Of a stretch of 64,000 bases of DNA, positions 56,956 to 64,000 are shown piece after piece; the stretch's first letter is position 1, and each line of letters begins with the position of its first letter. The stretch covers positions 16,235,501-16,299,500 of the forward strand of contig NC_037092.1 of assembly GCF_002994745.2 (NCBI RefSeq), in the 5' to 3' direction. Below the pieces are notes generated by a model. That model searched no databases. It was given only the letters and a program-made list of their open reading frames with translations, and was not told where the DNA came from. Origin of the DNA: Rosa chinensis. Lineage: Eukaryota; Streptophyta; Magnoliopsida; Rosales; Rosaceae. Both the position numbers and the translations under genes were made by a program.

Positions 56956-57855
56956 ATTAACGAGACAAGCTAGTGTACTGGTGGGTATGAGATACCCTCA
57001 TTTACAACTATTTGAACAAAAATTTACAAGTATTTGAACCAAAATTACAACATTGAGAACAAAAGTTACCATATTCATTTACACTATTTACATATAGTTA
57101 AACAAAAATTACAACATTGACAACGAATTTGTTTAAAAGCTTGTAAAAATGTCGTAAGAGGTGTAATTACCATTATTATAACTAAGATTACAACATTGAC
57201 AACGAATTTGTTCAAAAACTTGTAAAATTTCGTAAGAGGTGTAATTACCATTATTAGAACTAAGATTACACAAAGTATGACTCAAATTACAACTTTGACA
57301 ACAAAATTTGTTCTCACTTTTGTAAATGTGGGTATGAGATACCCACCACTACACTAGAATTTCCCATAAATTAACAATGTCTGAAATTATGAACTGGATC
57401 TGGAAATTCATCCCTCCCAAATCAAGTTGGTTTTGGTGCTTAGTTCTCTTAGAATTGGGGTTTGATTATTCAACTGGAATTATTTAAAAGATCAAAACCC
57501 AGTCCTCAAGGAAGAGTTCTCTCACCTTCTTTTGGATTTTCACATCAATTTTCTTCCTTCTTGTTTAGATATCAGTTCTTCCATATATAACAATAGACAT
57601 GGAGGAATATCATTTTCTCCACTCATTGGATCTAAAGTGACGATATTATAGATCAATTTAGATATCATATATTCAATTTGTGGATTGGATTTAAGGTTCA
57701 AGCTCTGTTCTTATTCTTCATGACAAGAGATAACAGAGGGAGAGAGGTTATGGGTGGTTTAACGGAGGAGAAAAAATAGGAATGATGTGGACCAATTAGA
57801 ATTACCTGTCACATATGCCAAGTGGAATGACGGTAGCTTCGAAAAATTTCTCCAA
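56776..57855. mobile_element. TIR element of about 1.1 kb upstream of kiwellin
   Basis: Inverted ends of about 80 bp: GGAGAAA..., CCGTCATTCCAC, CATATGTGAC, TAATTCTAATTGGTCCACAT on the left and the complement on the right. No convincing target duplication was found. It contains the nested MITE at 56962-57365. No coding capacity. Confidence 0.7.
56962..57365. mobile_element. nested Mutator-type MITE
   Basis: 404 bp, with ends related to CTAGTGTAGTGGTGGGTAT in opposite orientation and a 10-bp flanking repeat ATAAATTAAC (56952-56961 and 57366-57375), within the 9-11 bp seen for Mutator-type elements. Inside, about 57108-57264 is a tandem pair of a roughly 78-bp unit (ATTACAACATTGACAACGAA...AGAGGTGTAATTACCATTAT). 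Confidence 0.75.
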
Positions 57856-57857
57856 GT

Positions 57858-58231
57858 GTATATAGAATTCGAGCACCAAGTCAACATTTTGCTACTACAA
57901 ATTCCTTTGCCATGATATAATTAAGATGGCATTTAAGATTTCCAAGTCATTTAGGTGAGAAATAATCTAAAATCAGAAACACCTATCAAGATCAAAGAGA
58001 CTTTATATGTCAAGACTATCAATATTGTACACCACCCAAACCACGATTATGTTTCGCTCTGAGACTATCACTCCTCTGTATAAGTTCTTCCACTGCTAAT
58101 TGGTGTTTATTCTGTCTTAACGTTCTATGCCTTGGCATTATTTCATGTTGTTATAATTTATTATTTACACCTGCTATTTGTTCTAAATTGTATTTTCTCC
58201 TATAATTTAACCTGCGTTAATCAGTGCCACA
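57858..58231 (+). repeat. segmental duplication copy 2
   Basis: Direct-orientation copy of 46270-46645, 11.6 kb away. It ends where a MITE-like piece begins. Confidence 0.85.
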
Positions 58232-58340
58232 CAGTGTCGTTCCCCTGGTCACCTACTGACTATGGAGCATTTACTCAACAACCATTAGATCTGACCCATA
58301 TTAATCTAAGGGTTGAGAAATATCAGCTCCACTTGAATTA
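58231..58340. mobile_element. partial MITE related to 55396-55580
   Basis: Shares CAGTG(T/G)(C/T)GTTC(C/A)CCTGGTCA and the central TTAGAT...ATCTAAGGGT word with the element at 55396. The right end is not recognised. Confidence 0.5.
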
Positions 58341-58947
58341 AAATATATTATTTTACATTTATGTAATCAATTTCAATTAGTTTATCATCTTCCTGTTTCT
58401 CAAAAAAATTTAGTTTATCATCTTCCTTAATTTCAATCACGTCTTCTCCTCTTCTCACAATCCCAAAACAAATTTCAAAACCCAAATCATTCCGGTCGGG
58501 GAACCATGTCAAGAATTTGGTATCAAACACGTCTTCTCTTCTCAATACCCAGAGCAATTGCACAACCCAGTTCTCATCCCGGATTCGTTCCCGCCGTCGC
58601 TCTCCACCACCTCCTACGCCATCGCTCCCACCACCTCCATTTTGGAAAGGTACCTTCTCCATCTCTTATATAATTGAGAATTTTTCAAAAGATTGATGAA
58701 ACTCGATCCGGGCGTGAAGCCCAAATTAACATTCTTCTATAAGCAGATCTGAAGCTTTACTTGGAAACTACTGGGTTTAAATTTGGAAACTTTATGGGTT
58801 TTGTGAAGATTTTAAGATGGTGTAGTTTTTTTAGTTAGTAAAAATGGTATCTTTAGTTAGATGTTGGTGTATGTATGCTCTATATGTCTGACAATCCATC
58901 ATTTTTGGTGAAGACTAGGTCAGGGAATTTAAAACTAGTTCTTTGCT
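58341..58947. other. 5' flank of the BUD32-like pseudogene
   Basis: CT-rich, GC-elevated stretch (58430-58660) that looks like a plant promoter/leader. No coding region I can identify. Confidence 0.5.
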
Positions 58948-59669
58948 ATGGATGTTGGGGCAGATTCTGTAGATAGCTCCCTTGTTCTGGTGAAGCAAGA
59001 AGCTAAAGCTGTAAGTTATTATTACACTAGAATTTGTTTTCTGTATCATTGTTGTTAAACTGCATAAAATTGGGGCTTTAAGGTTTTTAGGTTATCTATT
59101 TTCAGAGGGTTTTTTAGTCAACCTTTGTGGGAAGGAGGTCTCTTGTTGTTGAAATGAAAAAAAATCACAAGTTCATCTTGAATGAGGACTCTTCAACAAT
59201 ATGAATGTTTTCGGCAAATCCAAAACATGAAAAGAATAATAAGAAAAAAGGCATGGTACTTCTAGGATTCTACAATTTATCTGTTGAGTTACTTTTAGCC
59301 TTACTAAAACTCTACAACAAAGTAATAAAAAAGAGTTCAAGGCAGATGTAATCTGGGTAAGGTAAAGTTGCCTTCACGTCTAAGAATGAGAAGAAGACGA
59401 GTCCAAGTACAATTGAAAAAGGTGAGAACAGTTCAACCTCAAGAACTCTTAGGTCTCATATAAAACGAGCCGAGGAGGTGAAAAAGAAGGGAGGTGAAAA
59501 AGAGGGGGAGGACAACAGAGTATAGCAGCGTGGGAAAACAAGGAGGAGAAAGCAGCCAAGCAGCTTGGAAGACAAAAGGTTCAGACCTTATTCCATCACT
59601 CTCCACCACCTCTCCTTTTCTGTTGCAGGCCCTCCTCACAACGGCACCTTCGGGTGTCAATGATGTCAA

Positions 59670-59752
59670 AGTCAACATGCCGGAGCAGCGTCTCCGATGA
59701 CCATGCCGGGCAGCGTCCCGATGAACCATGCCGGGCAGCATCCCGGTGCAGG
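59670..59752. repeat. GC-rich minisatellite
   Basis: Three degenerate units of about 27 bp around CATGCCGGGCAGC(G/A)TCCC. Lies in the insertion within the BUD32-like pseudogene. Confidence 0.7.
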
Positions 59753-61820
59753 CCTTGCTCTTTCCAATCGCAGCAGCTGGCCTTCCCATATTTTGCTCTC
59801 GCAAATCCTAGCAGCAGAGTCTCTGTAGCAGTTTCAAACTCATAAAGAAAATCAAAGCTACAGGAGCTACAGGCTTCACCGAGCCTTCTGTCAAACAACA
59901 ACAAAACCATAATTCATTCCTTGACAACCACCACAGCCAAAAGCCTGCCCCAAGTCCATACTTTATTTCCAAAAGCACCAATTCAAAAGAAAAGCATAAT
60001 CGGTGCAAAGAAACTAAGAGAAGTAAACAAAGAAGCTCACCCTCAAAATAAAGCTTCGAGACTTTGAAGCTATTGTGACTACAATCACCTGTCCTGCTTG
60101 AACCTGCACAACAAACAAATTTGTTAAAATTGAATACAAGCTTTGAAGCATCCAATTAAGAACAAATTTGGTGCACAGGTCTTTATGTTGCAGAAGGCCA
60201 AAATAATCAGAGGCTGTCTGAGTTTCACCAAAAGATGACGAGCATGTGTTCTTGGGGTGATGTGTCAAGGTGCAAACAAGTATAAACAGAAGAAGCAAAG
60301 TAGAATGAGGTGGAATAGCAAAACAAAGTTCAAAACTTGATTATGGTGAATTGCTACACTTGGATGATAGAATGCAGTAGCGTCAAGACCATTTGTCCTT
60401 TGGAAAAATCAAATTCAACTATTCAAAGGCTGTAGCAAGTTTTAAGCCAATATTGCTGCAAGAAATCGAAGCGGTGCTGATATAAAAAAAATCTAAAGAA
60501 CAAAAGTCTCTGCGGTGACATCCTTGTGTAAAGATGAAGCTTTAACCCAAGTCTTGGTCAATGTCAACAAATCAATTCCAGACACTCACAAATGCACAAA
60601 GCAATATAAAAAATAAAACGAAAGTTCTGGCAATGTTGCAAGCCATGTGAGAAAGCTTAATTAAGCTGAGAACAAAACAAAAATGCTTAATTAACAATTG
60701 CACAAGTTACAAGCTTGATGAGGTGTTGCCAGAGGAAAAAATGAAGAAAGGTCTGGCATTGATTTTATAATCAAGTTTGAAGAGTCAATGAGAGCTTGGC
60801 GGTGGCTCCAGTTTTGTTTCAATTAAATGAAATCAATGAGAACAAGACAATTGCAAAAGTTGACAAAGTACAAAACAATATAAAAGGAAAAAGAAGGATG
60901 GTGGTTCTGATGGTGCCACAGATCAAAGCATAGCCTAATTAAACTATAAAAGACAAAGGTTTAATTAGCATGTCCAACTCTTGTACTGGGATTGTGAGCA
61001 AAACAAAGAAGGTCAATGTTCATCAATTCAAGTCAGTTGGGTTTGGCCTTACCCACAATGTGTCAATCTTCGAATTGGATGGCTCCGCGATGCACAGAGC
61101 TCCACTCTTTCCAAAATTGCTGTAAAATGCTATGGAAGAAAATTGGATGTCAGTATCTAGCCTTCTGAATTATAGAGCTAAAAGCGAAGGCAGGGAGAGA
61201 GGTTTACCTGGTTCTTCACAGAGAAAAGCAACTGGCCAAGTTTCAAGCTTCGGGTACTCAGAGACTTTCCGTTGGAGACCCATGCATGTGTTGGCCTCTC
61301 CAAGTTGATTTCGGACTTTGAGTCCATCTCTAATTCGATCTGGTAATGGTACAAACCCAAGCTCGCGTTCTTCCTGGTTTGGGGATAAGATGAAGCACGG
61401 GGATAGAAAAGAAGAATTGAAAAAATATTAAATTGCAGCTGGGTGTCCTTATCAGATTTGGGCCTCCAAGAAGGCTGGGCCTTTGAGAAGTCTTTGAGGG
61501 GTGTCTGTCCTGATGCTCAAAATAAAGTTTATGCATGTCTCCGGATTCTAAAATCGAGCCTCGGAGTTCACTCGGTGCATCAAATGTCCCCGCATTAAAT
61601 GTGGGGTCAAGAGAGCTTCATGAATCAAGGAATATGATTCACGAGGGTACAAAAGAAGCCCATTTCAAAATTTGGGCCCGTTGGAAGAATTCGGCAAAGC
61701 ATGACGCTATGGGTTTCATTTCCAAATACCCAGGCTTTGGTTTCGTAAAAAATGATCTGGAACCTAAAAAATATCCTTTTGGTACAAAACCAAGAAAAAT
61801 CCCAAAATCCCAAAATATAT

Positions 61821-62260
61821 GAACTACAATGGTTTGATCCCTTCACAGGGTATGTAGGCAATCTAGCGACCCACTAGATGCAACCACAAATTCAAATCGA
61901 ATCCTTGACTCCACCAGTCAAATTCACCCAAACACCAGAAAAATCAAATCATTCCCAAATTACCCAAATGCAAATTCAAGGGCTCTAAACCCTCAAAAAT
62001 ATCTCAAACACAAATCCAAAAATAAATGGGTCATCTACCCATTTAAATCCCAAAGGCTGGAACTACATGTGGTTTGATCCCGCAAGGGTATGTAGGCAAT
62101 CTGGAATCAAATAATCTAGATGCAACCTCGTCCTAAACACTATTCCTATTCCAAAAATCCAAGCCTTCCAATGGGTCATTCACTCATTGGAACTCTTGAA
62201 CTACGAGTGGCTTGATCCCTTCCCGGGTATGTAGGCAACCCGTTCCAAAATTCGGGTGCA
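61821..62260 (+). repeat. three dispersed copies of a hairpin-forming LTR word
   Basis: Copies begin at about 61821, 62060 and 62198. Each reads GAACTAC, a short spacer, G(G/C)TTTGATCCC or CTTGATCCC, a GGGTATGTAGGCAA stretch and then a GATGCAACC or GGTGCAGCC end. GATCCC and GGGTAT can pair locally. Confidence 0.75.
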
Positions 62261-62788
62261 GCCGCAAAAACAAACAACCACACACTGGTTTCTTTATAAA
62301 TGGAATCAAAGGGTGTTCCCTTGTAACAAGGGACTGTAATTAAGATACACATTCTGTCTTGAATGGGTCGAACCCGAAATAATTAAAACTCTATTATGTT
62401 AATGAATACGAGTGAAATTACGTTGGGTGACATTTTCACTTTGTGCAATTTTTAACCTAACACTTGTCAAGGAACGGTTTTCGAAGAAGTATAGGCATCC
62501 TACTTTGGATGCAAAACTTACACTCAGGCGCCTCAATCCTGTCTGTTTCTGTTTATTCCGAATTGGGTTTTGTCTGAGTCAAATTATTGGAGCAGGAGGC
62601 GAGGTGCATGAGGAAAGCAAGACGGCTTGGGGTGCATATATACTCTGGTGCTTTACAATGTGGACACCGTGTTGCATACCCTGACATTGAATATGTGGAG
62701 GGGCCTTCTGTTAAAGATGTGTTTCTTGAGTTTGGGTTAGGAGGTGGTCGTGTGGCTTCAGAAATTGTTGTTATTTATGATTGGTAGA

Positions 62789-64000
62789 TTTTGCTTTTAT
62801 TTATTCTCTGGGAATAGTTGTTGATTGTTGTTTATGATTTTTTGAAACTTAAGAGTTCATGCGTTCTTTGTTCTAAGATACGGTAAAAGGTGATCAAGAA
62901 GAAGCTCCAGCCAATATGCAGTCTCCTAACTTGAATATGACAGATGATGTCGGGGTGTCTGTGATATATAACTTTGTCTCAACAGGTTGAAACTACCAAG
63001 TGTTGACAACAGTTCCTCACAGGTTTACAAACAGCGAATCAACAATCTGCTTATGTACCAACCGTAGATGAACTCCATTTTTAACTTGAGAGTATAAGGA
63101 TGTTGAACATTGTTATTTTGGTTGATTTGGCAACTTTTGGTGTATATTTTGTTGAGCATGTTGCCGTTGAAAGATGTTGGGATCTCAATTCTCAATACCA
63201 GTGAATTTGTATGAGTGTATTTCTAAATTGTTACTGATTTCCAATTAAATTTACACCAGTTCATATCTCCTATTATATCTTTCTTCAAAGGAGTTATCTT
63301 TTAGAACTGAAAAGATAGAGTTCATATATTCAAGCTTAAATGTTTGACATTGAAATATATCAATTAAAATGCTACACTTCCATTTTTTGGACTCAGAAAA
63401 CTAGTTGCTCATAAGCCAAAAGAAAGAAATTTCACCAAATCTCAGTTTACTTGCATATGAAATAGATACCAAGATGTTTTTGACCTTCTCATATACACAA
63501 ACTCTCTCAACCTGGGAGAAGGTTACAGCAACTTGGCAGCGACCCCCAAACAACTGCTGCAAGTAAATTATCTAACCAAAAATCTGCTGCAAGTAAATTA
63601 TCTATGCAAAAAGTAGACCTCCACAAGTGGTAGAATAACAATATGCAGCAGGACTAGCATAAAGCATCAAGAAAGTCCAAAATATACTCTCAACTATGAA
63701 TTTCTTGAAGCTTGTTTTGTCTGTTACCTACATAAAATTAATATATGAATTCACTTTTCAAGAAGAAATAACCTGTACAAAATTTCACCATCATACTATT
63801 AGAATACCAAGAAAAAGAAAACATACACACACAAGCATCAAGTGGAACAACTTACAGGTTATAGCTCATCAACCAAGTAATCTTGTTCACCTAATGCTTT
63901 GTCTACCTCATTTTCCACAATCTCTGACCTAGCAAATAGAATGATATATCGACTTCAAAGGAGTAATCTTTTAAGATAGAAAACATAGAATTTGCATATA
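62789..64000. other. intergenic, right edge of window
   Basis: No gene is recognised. A roughly 50-bp direct repeat (CTTCAAAGGAGT(T/A)ATCTTTTA) occurs at about 63282 and 63953. A 20-bp word CTGCTGCAAGTAAATTATCT is doubled at 63554-63602. Confidence 0.6.

Larger units (their letters stand above)
59300..62430. mobile_element. LTR-type (probably Tat/Ogre-like gypsy) sequence inside the BUD32-like locus
   Basis: Non-coding repetitive sequence with a TATA-like CATATAAAAC at about 59457, a short minisatellite and three copies of a characteristic hairpin word. Element ends and target duplication were not found, so limits are rough. The gypsy assignment rests on the repeated GAACTAC...TTGATCCC...GTAGGCAA words, which I associate with Tat/Ogre LTRs. 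Confidence 0.45.
58948..62788 (+). pseudogene. BUD32: BUD32-like (KEOPS complex kinase, TP53RK) pseudogene split by LTR-type sequence
   Basis: BUD32 is the small atypical kinase of the KEOPS complex that makes the t6A modification of tRNA. Exon 1 at 58948-59010 gives a short N-terminus ending SLVLVKQEAKA before GTAAGT. Homology resumes at 62463 with LVKERFSKKYRHPTLDAK and LTLRRLN. A 55-bp GT-AG gap (62541-62595) leads to EARCMRKARRLGV, then after two frame changes the strand segment VLYNVDTVLHTLTL and EYVEGPSVKDVFLEFG, stopping at 62788. The stretch between KQEAKA and VKERF (the glycine-loop region) and all of the C-terminal catalytic part are missing. Not functional. The unexpressed 3.4 kb between the parts is repetitive DNA. 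Confidence 0.75.

Overview
The window is nuclear DNA of a flowering plant. The evidence is spliced GT-AG genes, receptor-like proteins with extracellular leucine-rich repeats (LRR-RLPs), a kiwellin gene, a DUF1639 gene, and dense layers of plant transposons (Ty1/copia, Ty3/gypsy, Mutator-like, hAT, Harbinger-like, Helitron, LINE and MITEs). There is also an integrated plant pararetrovirus. It is a eudicot. Rosaceae is plausible from the look of the RLP and kiwellin proteins, but I could not test that. There are no bacterial features, CRISPR arrays, tRNAs or rRNAs.

Layout. 1-4361: the 3' part of a decayed copia element (reverse transcriptase, RNase H, polypurine tract, 3' LTR), split at 1385-3924 by a 2.5-kb solo-LTR-like insertion with a perfect 5-bp target duplication. 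About 5.07-13.0 kb: an endogenous caulimovirid whose two large ORFs (1029 and 1246 codons) are both uninterrupted, with a tRNA-Met primer site and a 35S-like promoter. 13.56-17.42 kb: a four-coding-exon DUF1639 gene with a 5'UTR intron and one apparent 1-nt frameshift in a C-tract. 18.1-20.4 kb and 26.4-28.8 kb: two broken RLP genes; the second contains a 178-bp inverted duplication of its own N-terminus. Around them lie a 1.63-kb palindromic Mutator-like element (MULE; 20.9-22.6 kb), a Helitron (23.1-25.3 kb), a truncated LINE (29.0-29.6 kb), a foldback MITE and a second MULE (31.0-32.8 kb) carrying a fragment of a trihelix transcription factor. 33.49-41.58 kb: a complete copia element on the minus strand. 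Its LTRs differ at 1 of 214 bases and its TSD is AATTT, but its genes are broken and its reverse transcriptase has lost the catalytic Asp pair. A hAT element is nested in it. 42.68-45.80 kb: the one intact RLP gene (1039 aa). 45.9-51.1 kb: MITEs, detached RLP membrane-tail fragments and a 2.9-kb Harbinger-like element. 51.5-55.0 kb: a gypsy LTR, primer site and gag remnant split by a 1.9-kb solo LTR. 55.78-56.44 kb: an intact kiwellin gene on the minus strand. 56.8-58.3 kb: nested MITEs and one copy of a roughly 370-bp segmental duplication. 58.9-62.8 kb: a BUD32-like (KEOPS kinase) pseudogene split by LTR-type sequence. 62.8-64.0 kb: no gene seen.

How it fits together. This is an RLP (pattern-recognition receptor) cluster undergoing birth and death. 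One intact receptor stands among full-length pseudogenes, isolated C-terminal tails and duplicated flanks, all repeatedly hit by transposons. The two probable working host genes besides the RLP are DUF1639 (possibly hurt by the frameshift) and kiwellin (secreted, defence-related). I judge the most notable items to be the open endogenous pararetrovirus with its unusual small ORF and extra Cys/His motif, the catalytically dead but recently moved copia element, and three loci able to form long hairpin RNA.
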